From positions 1-64,000 of the forward strand of contig NZ_JAVKPH010000017.1 in assembly GCF_031432425.1 (NCBI RefSeq): 64,000 nucleotides of DNA, in the 5' to 3' direction. A program made the position numbers and the translations under genes. The DNA is from Ruixingdingia sedimenti (GTDB lineage: Bacteria > Pseudomonadota > Alphaproteobacteria > Rhodobacterales > Rhodobacteraceae). The notes under the pieces are model-generated. The model saw only the letters and a list, made by a program, of their open reading frames with translations. It was not told where the DNA came from and did not search any database. This document shows, piece by piece, positions 43,852-52,083 of the stretch (position 1 is its first letter; each line of letters begins with the position of its first letter).

Positions 43852-45126
43852 ATGACCAGCCCGACCGCCACCGGCACCTGCCCGTTCCACACCGCAGGCG
43901 GGGAAAAACCCGTCGGCCCCCTGCCCTATTACCGCGACACGCTCTATGCCGAACAGGCGGCGGCGCGGGCGGAAATGCCGGTCTATTACGTCCCCGACCT
44001 CGACTACTGGGTGGTGACGAAATACGAGGATTGTTTCCGCATCCTCAACGATCACGAGCATTTCAATTCCGTCAACGTCGCCGAACGCCCTGTGCCGCTG
44101 CATCCCGATGCGATCAAGATCCTGCAAGAGGGCGGCTTCGCGCCGGAACCGAGCCAGGCGAGCCTGTCGGCCCCGCGCCATACCCGCATCCGCAACGCGA
44201 TGAACTCCATCCTCAACGTCAAGACCTTCCTGCCGCTGGAACCGCAGATCCGCGCGCTGACGGTCGAGATGCTTGACAGGTTCGAGGGCCGCAACCGCGT
44301 GGACCTGCTGGAGGAACTGACCTACGAGCTGCCCGCGCATGTGATCTTCCTCATCCTCGGCATCCCGTCCAAGGACGTGCAGGCGGTCAAGACCTGGGCC
44401 GGCAACCGCACGGTGATCGACTTCAGCCCGTCCACGACCGAACAGCAGATCGACGGGGCGAAGAACCTCGTCGCCTACTGGAAATACATCAAGGCGCTGG
44501 TGCAGGACCGGCTGGAAAACCCGCGCGACGATTTCACCAGCCGCCTGCTGGAATGGCGCAATGGCGATGACGGGATCCTGACGCTGAACGAGATCGCGAC
44601 GCTGACCTATTCGCTGTCCTTCGCGGGGCACGAGACGACGACGAACCAGCTGACCAACCTGATCCGCGAACTGATGCACCAGCGCGCGGCCTGGGATGCG
44701 ATCTGCGCCGATCCCAAGCAGATCCCGAACGTGATCGAGGAGGGGCTGCGGCTGGACGGGTCGGTCATCCACTGGCGGCGCACGGTGATCAAGGATACCG
44801 AACTGTCGGGCGTCGCGCTGCCCGCGGGGGCGCGGCTGATGATGTCCTTCGCCGCCGCCAACCGCGACCCCGACCAGTTCCCCGAACCCGACCTGCTGGA
44901 CCCCGCGCGCAAGAACGCGCGCAAGCAACTGACCTTCGGCCACGGGATGCATGTCTGCCATGGCGCGGCGCTGGCGCGGCTGGAAATGAAGGTGGTGCTG
45001 GAGGAACTGACCAAGCGGTACCCGGACATGCATCTGGCCGCCGACAAGCCGGTGGATCACCTGCTGTCCTACGTGTTCCGCGCCGCGACCGCGCTCTGGG
45101 TCGATCTGGGGCCGAAGGCGGGGTGA
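43852..45126 (+). CDS. Cytochrome P450 (first of two)
   Basis: 424 residues, bacterial soluble class I type. The I-helix oxygen motif is FAGHETTTNQ (near 257-266), the K-helix ExxR is VIEEGLRLDG, and the heme loop FGHGMHVCHG holds Cys369. An N-terminal TCPFHTAGGEKP motif precedes the catalytic fold. It hydroxylates or demethylates an organic substrate with electrons from ferredoxin and a reductase, neither of which is encoded nearby. A strong AGGAGGAGG precedes the ATG. It lies between the TIM-barrel protein and the iron-type ADH, which suggests monooxygenation followed by alcohol oxidation. The substrate is unknown. Confidence 0.88.
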   Translation: MTSPTATGTCPFHTAGGEKPVGPLPYYRDTLYAEQAAARAEMPVYYVPDLDYWVVTKYEDCFRILNDHEHFNSVNVAERPVPLHPDAIKILQEGGFAPEPSQASLSAPRHTRIRNAMNSILNVKTFLPLEPQIRALTVEMLDRFEGRNRVDLLEELTYELPAHVIFLILGIPSKDVQAVKTWAGNRTVIDFSPSTTEQQIDGAKNLVAYWKYIKALVQDRLENPRDDFTSRLLEWRNGDDGILTLNEIATLTYSLSFAGHETTTNQLTNLIRELMHQRAAWDAICADPKQIPNVIEEGLRLDGSVIHWRRTVIKDTELSGVALPAGARLMMSFAAANRDPDQFPEPDLLDPARKNARKQLTFGHGMHVCHGAALARLEMKVVLEELTKRYPDMHLAADKPVDHLLSYVFRAATALWVDLGPKAG

Positions 45127-45243
45127 TCCCGCCCCCCGGGCCGGGCGCCATGGGCCGGAGGTGACGGGCCGAAGGAGGGGGGGCCGAAGGACGGGGGGCG
45201 GGCCGCACCGCCCGCTTCTCGCATCGACCAACGGAGGCGATCC

Positions 45244-46380
45244 ATGCAGACCGGCGATTACACCACCCCGGCGCGGCAGCGCGTGATCTATGGCCAGCCG
45301 GTGGCGGCGGCACTGCCCGCGGCGCTCGCGGGCCTTTCGCGCGTGGCGCTGGTGACGACGGCCAGCCTGAACCGCCCCGGCGGGCTGGCCGACCGGGTGG
45401 AGGCCGCGCTCGGCCCCGCCTGCGCGGGCCGCTTCGCCGCGATCCGCGCCCATACCCCGCGCGGCGATGTGGTGGCGCTGGCGCGGTTCCTGCGCGAAAC
45501 CGGGGCGGAGGGCGTCGTCTCGGTCGGCGGCGGGTCGGTCTGCGATGCGGTCAAGATCGCGCGGCTGCTGCTGGCCAACGATGTCCATGAGGCGGCGGGC
45601 ATGGACCGCCTGCGCGCGCCCGCAGCCATCGAAGGGCCGCGGATCCCCTATGCCTGCATCCCCACCACGCTGTCGGCCGGCGAATACACCGCCTATGCGG
45701 GATCCACCGACGAACGCGGGCCGCTGAAAGAGGCCTATCACCACCCGATGCTTGCCGCGGAAACGGTGATCCTCGACCCCGCGATGACGCTGGCCACACC
45801 GCGCGATCTGTGGTTCAGCACCGCCATCCGCGCCGTCGACCACGCCGCCGAGGCCTTCTGCGCCGCCAACACCACGCCCATGGCCGAGGCGACGAGCCTG
45901 CATGCCCTGCGCCTGCTGTTCCGCGCCCTGCCCCGGCTGGCCGAGGCGCCCGGGGACATCGGGGCCCGGCTCGATGCGCAACTGGGCGCCTGGCTGTCGA
46001 TCCAGGGCTTCTGCGCCGGGGTGGATCTGGGCGGCAGCCATGCCATCGGCCATGCGCTCGGCGGTACCGCGGGGATGAGCCACGGCCATACCTCCTGCGT
46101 GATGCTGCCGCATGTGCTGCGCTGGAACGCCGCCGTGAACGCCGGCCGCCAGCAGGCCATCGCCGAGGCCGCGGGCGCCCCCGACCGCCCCGCCGCCGAT
46201 CTGGTGGCGGAACTGGTGGCCCGCCTCGGCCAGCCCGGCCGGCTGCGCGACGCGGGCGTGGCGCGCGAGATCCTGCCCAAGGTCGCCGCCGCCGCCCTGC
46301 ACGACCCCTGGATCGCCACCAACCCCCGCCCGCTCGGCGGCGAGCCCGGCATCCGCGCGATGCTCGAGGCCGCCTGGTAG
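45244..46380 (+). CDS. Iron-containing alcohol dehydrogenase family (maleylacetate reductase-like)
   Basis: 378 residues. The NAD-binding region contains VVSVGGGSVCDAVKIARLL. Metal ligands are expected at the Asp/His of STAIRAVDHAAEAFCA and the two histidines of GSHAIGHALGG, with MSHGHTSCVMLPHVLRW following. The family includes alcohol dehydrogenases, glycerol dehydrogenases and maleylacetate reductases; the length and GSHAIGHALG motif fit the last group as well as the first. As the third gene of the plus-strand group it may oxidise the alcohol made by the P450, or reduce an aromatic ring-cleavage product. It ends 34 bp before a stem-loop repeat. Upstream, 45166-45191 has a short direct repeat (gggccgaagga twice). 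Confidence 0.78.
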   Translation: MQTGDYTTPARQRVIYGQPVAAALPAALAGLSRVALVTTASLNRPGGLADRVEAALGPACAGRFAAIRAHTPRGDVVALARFLRETGAEGVVSVGGGSVCDAVKIARLLLANDVHEAAGMDRLRAPAAIEGPRIPYACIPTTLSAGEYTAYAGSTDERGPLKEAYHHPMLAAETVILDPAMTLATPRDLWFSTAIRAVDHAAEAFCAANTTPMAEATSLHALRLLFRALPRLAEAPGDIGARLDAQLGAWLSIQGFCAGVDLGGSHAIGHALGGTAGMSHGHTSCVMLPHVLRWNAAVNAGRQQAIAEAAGAPDRPAADLVAELVARLGQPGRLRDAGVAREILPKVAAAALHDPWIATNPRPLGGEPGIRAMLEAAW

Positions 46381-46414
46381 CGCACCCGCCCTGCCGCCGG
46401 GTGGCGTCGAGGAC

Positions 46415-46557
46415 GGCGCCGGGGGCCAGCCCCCGGACCCCCGGGATATTTATGGACAGAAAGTGAAAGGGGCAATTTTCTCTTCGGACAGAACCCTTTG
46501 CGGCTTCACCTTTTCAAAAATACTCCGGGGATCCGGGGGCTGGCCCCCGGCGCTGCC
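46415..46557. repeat. Intergenic stem-loop repeat, family 2 copy 3 (between convergent genes)
   Basis: The left arm from 46415 (ggcgccgggggccagccccc...cccgggatattta...gacagaaagtga) pairs with a right arm ending at 46557 (cttcacctttt...aaatactccggggatcc...cggcgctgcc). The inner half of the right arm has drifted more than in copies 1 and 2. It lies 34 bp and 41 bp from the flanking stop codons. Confidence 0.8.
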
Positions 46558-46598
46558 CCCTCCATCACCCCGCCGCCGGGGGTAAAGCCCCGTATGGC

Positions 46599-47390
46599 TC
46601 AGCCGTTCGCCGGATGGACCTCGGGCGGGAACCAGCCCGAGGACAGCGCCATGTTGCCGCCGTCGACCGGCATGATCACCCCGGTGACATAGGATGCCTC
46701 GTCCGAGGCGAGGAAGGCCATCACGGTGGCCTGTTCGCGCGGATCCGCGCCGCGGCCCAGGGGCGTCTTGCGGGCGCGGAGCGCGAAACGGTCGGGTTCC
46801 TCCTTCGTCACCGCCTCGAAGATGCCGGTCATGGTGAAGCCGGGGCAGATGCAGTTCACGCGGATGTTGTGGCGCGCCCATTCCACCGCCAGCGACTTGG
46901 TGATGCCCACCACGCCGTGCTTGGCGGCGATATAGCCGATGTCGTTGGGATGCGCGACCAGCCCGCTGAGCGACGAGACGTTCACGATCGCGCCCTTGCG
47001 GTTGGGGATCATGCTCTGCCTGGCCACCTCGCGGCAGAAATAATAGGTGCCGCTCATGTTGACGCCGACCATCTCGTCCCAGACGTCATAGGATTCTGCC
47101 GGGCCATAGGCGGCATAGCCCGCGACGTTGAACAGCATGTCGACGCGGCCGAAGTCGTGCACCGCCTGCGCGGTGGCCTCGGCCACGAAGGCGCGGTCGC
47201 CGATGCTGCCGGGAATCGCCAGCACCTGCCCGCCAGCATCGCGGATCTCGTCGGCCACCGTAGCGAGGCCCTTTTCGTTCACATCGTTGATGACCACGGC
47301 GGCGCCGCGTTCGGCCATCAGCCGGGCGGTCGCCCGCCCCATGCCGGATGCCGCGCCGGTGACGATGGCGGTCTGGTTGTCGAAACGCAT
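46599..47390 (-). CDS. Short-chain dehydrogenase/reductase, last gene of the P450-2 operon
   Basis: 263 residues. The cofactor motif is VTGAASGMGRA (10-20), followed by INDVNEKGL, which suggests NAD(H). The NNAG-equivalent is FNVAGYA, and the catalytic set is Ser in VNVSSLSGL, then Tyr and Lys in GYIAAKHGVVG. The C-terminus carries VTGVIMPVDGGNMALSSGW. It acts on an unknown alcohol or ketone. It is the sixth gene of a minus-strand operon with NIPSNAP-like proteins, a P450, an AroE-like enzyme and a DctP, suggesting that it oxidises the P450 product. Confidence 0.85.
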   Translation of the reverse strand: MRFDNQTAIVTGAASGMGRATARLMAERGAAVVINDVNEKGLATVADEIRDAGGQVLAIPGSIGDRAFVAEATAQAVHDFGRVDMLFNVAGYAAYGPAESYDVWDEMVGVNMSGTYYFCREVARQSMIPNRKGAIVNVSSLSGLVAHPNDIGYIAAKHGVVGITKSLAVEWARHNIRVNCICPGFTMTGIFEAVTKEEPDRFALRARKTPLGRGADPREQATVMAFLASDEASYVTGVIMPVDGGNMALSSGWFPPEVHPANG

Positions 47391-47399
47391 CGGGGTTCC

Positions 47400-48080
47400 T
47401 CAGGGTTGGGGATGGGGGGCGAAATCGGCGCGCGCCCGGCCATAGGGCGCGGGGCGCAACAGGAAGGCGTCGTGCGGGGGGCCGGCGGGTTCATCCGCCG
47501 CGCCATGGGCGGCAAGCGCGGTCACATCGCGCCACGCGGTGACGCTGACCAGCCGCTGCACCGGCGCGCCGATGATGGTTTCGAACACGCCCAGAATCTG
47601 CCCGCCCGCGGCCTGCATGGCGTCGAGCTGCCCGGCCACCTGTGCCTGCGCCGTCGCGCGGTCCTGCCCGGACAGATCGTGGCGGCGCAGTTCGTAGATG
47701 CCGTCCACCAGCCCGCCACCATCCGCCGATCCGGCCCCGCGATAGCGCGCCCACAGGGCCGCGGCGCGCATGAAGGCGATATGCGCGCGTTCCACACGCT
47801 GTTCGCCCTGATAGTTCGCCGTCATCTTCGCGATCCATTCCGGGTCGGAATAGAACGCGCCCCAGGCCCGCATGCGGTCGTCGAGGTTCCGCCAGCGCAG
47901 AAGATAGCCGTAGATCGGCCCGAACGGCCCGCCCACGCCCTCGTAATGCATCAGCGGCACGTCGAACCCGTGGCGGCGGAACAGCGGCGGCACATCCTCG
48001 CCCATCTGCTGCGACAGGCCCTGCCAGCGCGCCTGCGCGGTTTCGTAGATGCGCAGTTCGTAGAAATCGTCGTCCTGCAT
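47400..48080 (-). CDS. NIPSNAP-like protein 3 (dimeric alpha/beta barrel)
   Basis: 226 residues. It begins MQDDDFYELRIYETAQARW, and a second half starts around IYELRRHDLSGQDRATAQAQ; both carry the YELRxY pattern of NIPSNAP. The region YGYLLRWRNLDDRMRAWGAFYSDPEW is typical. The chosen ATG overlaps the stop of the upstream gene by one base (TAATG); the same frame is open further upstream inside that gene. No enzyme activity is known for these proteins in bacteria. Two adjacent genes of the fold suggest a heterodimer. Confidence 0.75.
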   Translation of the reverse strand: MQDDDFYELRIYETAQARWQGLSQQMGEDVPPLFRRHGFDVPLMHYEGVGGPFGPIYGYLLRWRNLDDRMRAWGAFYSDPEWIAKMTANYQGEQRVERAHIAFMRAAALWARYRGAGSADGGGLVDGIYELRRHDLSGQDRATAQAQVAGQLDAMQAAGGQILGVFETIIGAPVQRLVSVTAWRDVTALAAHGAADEPAGPPHDAFLLRPAPYGRARADFAPHPQP

Positions 48081-48778
48081 TACGGGGCCTCCACGGGTTG
48101 CAGCAGGATCGGTTCCACCAGCCCGATCAGGCGGCGGCGGTGGCGGGCGCGTTCGGCCAGCCGCCGGGCGCCGGTATCGGCGCGGGCGTCGAGTGCCAGC
48201 CAGACATCCGCCGGCAGCACGCCCGGGGGCCAGGCGAAGGTGGCCGCGATCAGCGGGCGTTCGGGGCCGATGGCGATCTCGTAAAGCCCGGTCGGCTGTG
48301 CCCCGGCCTCTTGCGCCGCCGCAAGGTCGTGGTCGGCAAGCGCCTGCGCCGCCTCTGCCACCGAACCGTTCAGGGCACGGTAAAGGCGCATCTCGTGCAG
48401 GCCCCCCGCGACCGTCGCGGGGCCGACCCGCCCGGCGCCTGCGGGGGAATCGATCAGGATCCAGCTTTCGGCATCGCGGATCAGGCCGCGCGCGCCATCC
48501 CACAACTGCCCCCGCGCCGCCGGCGTATCCAGCCATGCGCCGAGCGCCGCCTGCCGGTCGGTCAGCGAGGGCCAGCGGGTCAGCGTCACCAGCCCCGGGC
48601 CCCGGCTGCCGAGGCGCACCGTCCAGACGCCTTCGGGCGCGGGCACGCCTGCCGCCGCACGCCCCGGCGCGCTGTCCAGATGCCAGGCGCGCAGGTCCGC
48701 GATGGCGCGGCCCGGGGCCAGCATGTCGAACCGCAGTTCGAACAACTGCCGCTTCGTCGTATCAAGCCATGTCGTCAT
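48080..48778 (-). CDS. NIPSNAP-like protein 2 (dimeric alpha/beta barrel, divergent)
   Basis: 232 residues with two similar halves. The first has KRQLFELRFDMLAPGRAIAD and GLVTLTRWPSLTDRQAALGAW; the second GGLHEMRLYRALNGSVAEAA. Sequence similarity to the NIPSNAP pattern is weaker than for its neighbour, but length, layout and pairing support the call. It follows the P450-2 gene by nine bases and overlaps the next gene by one. Function unknown; see the paired gene downstream. Confidence 0.65.
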   Translation of the reverse strand: MTTWLDTTKRQLFELRFDMLAPGRAIADLRAWHLDSAPGRAAAGVPAPEGVWTVRLGSRGPGLVTLTRWPSLTDRQAALGAWLDTPAARGQLWDGARGLIRDAESWILIDSPAGAGRVGPATVAGGLHEMRLYRALNGSVAEAAQALADHDLAAAQEAGAQPTGLYEIAIGPERPLIAATFAWPPGVLPADVWLALDARADTGARRLAERARHRRRLIGLVEPILLQPVEAP

Positions 48779-48787
48779 CGCCCGCCC

Positions 48788-49990
48788 CTACCGCAGCCGC
48801 AGCGGCAGCGCCGCCAGTTGCCGCATCTGGTTCACCGGCTGGTAGACTGGCGGCCCGGCCAGCGTCATCGTCTCGAACGCCCGCGACAGCGCGGTCAGGA
48901 TCACATCGGCCTCGTGCCGCGCCAGCATCTGGCCCAGGCACATATGCGTGCCATGCCCGAACGACACATGGATGCCCGCCGTATCGCGCGAAAGGTCATA
49001 GCGGTCGGGCGCGTCGAACTTGCGCGGGTCGCGGTTGGCGGCGCCCAGAAAGACGCCGATCTTGGCATCCTTCGGCAGGCGGATGCCCGAGACATGGGTT
49101 TCCCGCGTCGTGGTGCGGTAGATCATCTGGAACGGCGCCTCCAGCCGGATCGCCTCTTCCACCGCCACACGGGCCAAGCCGCTGTCGGCGCGCAGCCGCG
49201 CCCATTGGTCGGGGTTGCGCGCCAGCAGGTGGAGCGTGTGCGACAGCGAGGTGATGGTGCTGTCCGTCCCGCCCCCGACGAAGGTCAGCAGCATGTTGGC
49301 GGCCACGCCGGGCTCGATCTCGCCCCGGTCCTCGCATGCGTAGAGCAGTTCGCCGATGGAACCGGGCGCGACCGATTCCCGCCGCGTCAGGCCCTGGAAC
49401 CAGTCCAGATAGGGTTCGGCGCGTTTCATCGATTCGCGCAGGGTCTCGTTGTCGGGGCCGACCTGGTTGAAGCGCATGTTGGAAATCGCCATCGTGTTGT
49501 CGCGCGGCAGCGCGATCCCCACGGCGCCGGAAAAGGCGCGCAAGACGAAGGCTTCGGCGATGTCGCGCACGCCGTCGATGGTATCGGCCTGCCGCAATTC
49601 CTCGATCAGGTCTTCGGCCACGGTCTCGAACCCCTGCCGCCAGCCGCGGATCTTGATGGGCGACAAGAGCCGCGACAGCACCCCGCGCAGGGCGGTGTGC
49701 TGCGGCGGGTCGACCTCGTTCAGGCGGTTCGGGATGCGGAAGTTGCCGGGCTTGCGGATATCCTGGATCCCCACCCCGCCGGTCGAGGTGAAGCGGCCGG
49801 GATCGGACAGGATTTCCAGCCCCTCGGCATGCCGGCCGGTGGCATAGACGCCATGCGCGGTCAGGCGGACGACGGGGGCCAGTTCCCGCAGGGTGTGCTG
49901 GAACGGATAGGGGTTCATCAGGACGGGGACCGAATAGGGGTCGATGTCCAGATCGGGGGCCTCTGTCAGGGGGTGGTCAAGCTGGGTCAT
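48788..49990 (-). CDS. Cytochrome P450 (second of two), possible CYP199-like aromatic monooxygenase
   Basis: 400 residues. The I-helix reads FVGGGTDSTITS, where the usual acid-alcohol pair is Asp-Ser-Thr; ExxR is VAVEEAIRLEAP; the heme loop is FGHGTHMCLG with Cys351. The overall style (NPYPFQHTLRELAPVVRL, and RFTSTGGVGIQDIRK) resembles CYP199-type enzymes that demethylate para-substituted benzoates, but I could not compare it properly. It is the third gene of the DctP1 operon and precedes the paired NIPSNAP-like genes. No ferredoxin or reductase is adjacent, so redox partners must come from elsewhere. Confidence 0.86.
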   Translation of the reverse strand: MTQLDHPLTEAPDLDIDPYSVPVLMNPYPFQHTLRELAPVVRLTAHGVYATGRHAEGLEILSDPGRFTSTGGVGIQDIRKPGNFRIPNRLNEVDPPQHTALRGVLSRLLSPIKIRGWRQGFETVAEDLIEELRQADTIDGVRDIAEAFVLRAFSGAVGIALPRDNTMAISNMRFNQVGPDNETLRESMKRAEPYLDWFQGLTRRESVAPGSIGELLYACEDRGEIEPGVAANMLLTFVGGGTDSTITSLSHTLHLLARNPDQWARLRADSGLARVAVEEAIRLEAPFQMIYRTTTRETHVSGIRLPKDAKIGVFLGAANRDPRKFDAPDRYDLSRDTAGIHVSFGHGTHMCLGQMLARHEADVILTALSRAFETMTLAGPPVYQPVNQMRQLAALPLRLR

Positions 49991-50005
49991 GGGTCCTCGC
50001 GGGGG

Positions 50006-50803
50006 TCAGAAGCCCCAGAAACGCATCATCTCGCCGCGCTGGCCGTCGGCCATGGCGCGGAAATCGAAGGTGCGGCAGCCGAAGGACTGGGCCTGCCGCA
50101 CGAAGGGGGTCGGGGGCTTCGGCACGATGTCCACGACCACCGTGGCGGGGTCGAGCCGGGCAAAGGCCGCGGGCAGCGGGTCGGCCGGGTCCATGCCCAT
50201 GGGCGTGGCGTTGACGATCAGGTCATGGCCCGCGGGGTGGGGCGCGCCGCGCGCGGCCCGGCAGGCGGGATAGGCCGCAGCCACGCCCGCCGCCACGCGG
50301 TCGGCCCGCGCGGTATCGAGGTCCACCAGCGTCAGCGCGGCGGCGCCCGCCTCGGCAAAGGCGAAGGCGACGGCGGTGCCCGCGCCGCCGGTGCCGATCA
50401 GCAGCACCCGGCGGCCCTTCAGGTCCACGCCCCCCTCGGCCAGCCCCGCGACAAGGCCCCGCCCGTCGAGGATATCGCCCGACCAGCCGCCATCGCCGTC
50501 GCGCCGCATGATGTTGATCGCGCCGACATGGGCGGCGGCGGGCAGAACGCGGTCCACCACCGCCAGCGCCTCTGCCTTGAAGGGATAGGTCACGATCAGC
50601 CCGTGGAAATTCGGCATCGCCATCAGCGCGCGGGCGGTGTCGGCGAACCGGCCCGCGGGCACGTGCAGCGGCACCACCACCGCATTCGCGCCCCCCGCCG
50701 CCAGCCGGGGGTTGAGCGCCTGCGGCGTCTGCGTCTGGCGGATCGGATCGCCCGCGATGGCGTAAAGACGGGTGTCACCGTCGATGAAGGGCATGTCGGG
50801 CAT
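50006..50803 (-). CDS. Shikimate/quinate dehydrogenase-like protein (AroE homologue) with altered substrate motifs
   Basis: 265 residues, AroE fold. The substrate-binding N-domain motif reads AIAGDPIRQTQTPQALNP: the usual H-S-x-S is replaced by Q-T-Q-T. The catalytic lysine is kept in IVTYPFKAEAL and the catalytic aspartate in GDILDGRGLV, where the normal NTD is ILD. The NADP/NAD domain has VLLIGTGGAGTAVAFAFAEAG with VDLDTARADR after it, an Asp suggesting NAD. It is thus an AroE-like oxidoreductase probably acting on a ring alcohol other than shikimate. It follows DctP1 in the same operon. The start MPDMPFIDGD follows GCAGGAC. Confidence 0.78.
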   Translation of the reverse strand: MPDMPFIDGDTRLYAIAGDPIRQTQTPQALNPRLAAGGANAVVVPLHVPAGRFADTARALMAMPNFHGLIVTYPFKAEALAVVDRVLPAAAHVGAINIMRRDGDGGWSGDILDGRGLVAGLAEGGVDLKGRRVLLIGTGGAGTAVAFAFAEAGAAALTLVDLDTARADRVAAGVAAAYPACRAARGAPHPAGHDLIVNATPMGMDPADPLPAAFARLDPATVVVDIVPKPPTPFVRQAQSFGCRTFDFRAMADGQRGEMMRFWGF

Positions 50804-50868
50804 GATCGTCCTGCGGTCTGGAATACGGATGGCGCGCGGGACCGGGGCCCCGCGCGCCGGTGCCGGCA

Positions 50869-51912
50869 TCAGTTGGTCGCGGCCTCTGCCGCCGCGATCT
50901 CGGCGCGCAGCTGTTCCAGCACGCCGGCCGGATCGGCCAGCCCCGCGGCCTTGGCGCGTTCCACCCAGGCGGCTTCCAGCGGTGCGGTGCGCTCCTTCAT
51001 CGCCGCCACGAACTCGGGGCTCGCATCGACGATCTGGATGGTGCCGCGGGCCTTGGCCTCTTCCATCGCGGCGTTGTCGGCGCGGTCATAGCCCTGTCCC
51101 ACGACCTTCGCCAGAACCTCGCCCGAAATCGCCTCGATCGCGGCCTGATCCTCGGCCGAGATCTTTTCCCAGGCGCCCTTGTTCATGATCACCGACACCG
51201 GCGAGTGATAGAGCCCGCCGGGGATGATCGTGCCGTATTTCATCACATCGACCAGTTTCGACACGACAAGGTTTTCCGGGCCCGACAGGCTGCCGTCCAG
51301 CGCGCCGGTGTTGATCATCTCGAACACCTCGCTCGACGGCTTGATGACCGGCACGGCGCCGAAGGCTTCCAGCGTCGCCGTCGTCCCCGCGCCGACCGAG
51401 CGCAGCTTGAGCCCCGCCCAGTCCTCCATCTTCTCGATCGGGCGCTGGCGGTTGAACGCATGGCCCGAAGAGGTCAGGAACATCGACAGCACCTTGATCT
51501 CGTCATATTCGCCGACGGGCTGAAGATGTTCCGTGAACAGCCGGTGGAAGATCGGCGCGATGATCTCGACGCTGTTGGTTTCCAGGAACGGCAGTTCGCC
51601 CAGTTCGGTCGTCACGAACCGGCCCGGCGTATAGCCCGGGATCTGCAGGGTCACATCCGCCAGCCCGTCGCGCACCACGTCGAACTGCGCGGCGGCGGCG
51701 CCCACGGTCTTGGGCAGCATCTCGATCACCACGCGGCCATCGGTGACGCGCTTCACGTCCTCGAAATAGGGCAGCAGCAGATCAGTGTTCACCCAGCTGG
51801 TCGGCGGCAGCCAGGACGAGTATTTGAGGTTCAGCGTCTCGGCCCCCGCGACACCGCCGCCAAGACAGACGCCCGCCGCCAGAACGGCGGCACAGATCCG
51901 GTTCAGTCCCAT
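50869..51912 (-). CDS. TRAP transporter substrate-binding protein DctP (orphan 1)
   Basis: 347 residues with a Sec signal (about 1-25, ending GGGVAGA before ETLNLKYSSW). DctP fold features: VVRDGLADVTLQIPGYTPGRF, AGLKLRSVGAGTTATLEAFGA (the conserved carboxylate-binding Arg region) and VPVIKPSSEVFEMINTGALDG. It binds an organic acid in the periplasm for a TRAP permease. No DctQ or DctM gene is in the window. It is the first gene of a six-gene minus-strand operon containing a P450, so its ligand is probably the substrate of that pathway. The start after GGGAGGAGACT was chosen. Confidence 0.88.
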   Translation of the reverse strand: MGLNRICAAVLAAGVCLGGGVAGAETLNLKYSSWLPPTSWVNTDLLLPYFEDVKRVTDGRVVIEMLPKTVGAAAAQFDVVRDGLADVTLQIPGYTPGRFVTTELGELPFLETNSVEIIAPIFHRLFTEHLQPVGEYDEIKVLSMFLTSSGHAFNRQRPIEKMEDWAGLKLRSVGAGTTATLEAFGAVPVIKPSSEVFEMINTGALDGSLSGPENLVVSKLVDVMKYGTIIPGGLYHSPVSVIMNKGAWEKISAEDQAAIEAISGEVLAKVVGQGYDRADNAAMEEAKARGTIQIVDASPEFVAAMKERTAPLEAAWVERAKAAGLADPAGVLEQLRAEIAAAEAATN

Positions 51913-51999
51913 AGTCTCCTCCCGTTGGATGCAGGACGCATGTCGTTGGTCCGCCGCGGTCCGGCGGGTGCTGTCCATGGGTCCAGCGTTGTGGCGATA

Positions 52000-52032
52000 T
52001 GACGCGGCGTCAGTCCCTGCGCAAAGGGACTG
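52000..52032. promoter_or_regulatory. Two adjacent palindromes between the DctP1 and GST genes
   Basis: TGACGC-G-GCGTCA (52000-52012) is a perfect inverted repeat. It overlaps CAGTCCCT-gcgcaa-AGGGACTG (52011-52032), another perfect one. They lie midway between divergent starts (51912 and 52084) and look like operators, or an operator and an RNA hairpin in the GST leader. A related TATGACGCC occurs before the PPC genes at 57160-57168. Confidence 0.5.
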
Positions 52033-52083
52033 ATCCCGGCGCCGGCAAAGGATGGTCTATGCGGCAGACATGGAGGAACCGGG

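Noticed and set aside
48098..51091. A 997-codon open frame on the plus strand opposite P450-2 and the AroE-like gene
   Set aside because: Same reason: composition is typical of a reading-frame shadow, and the minus-strand genes have clear motifs and ribosome sites.
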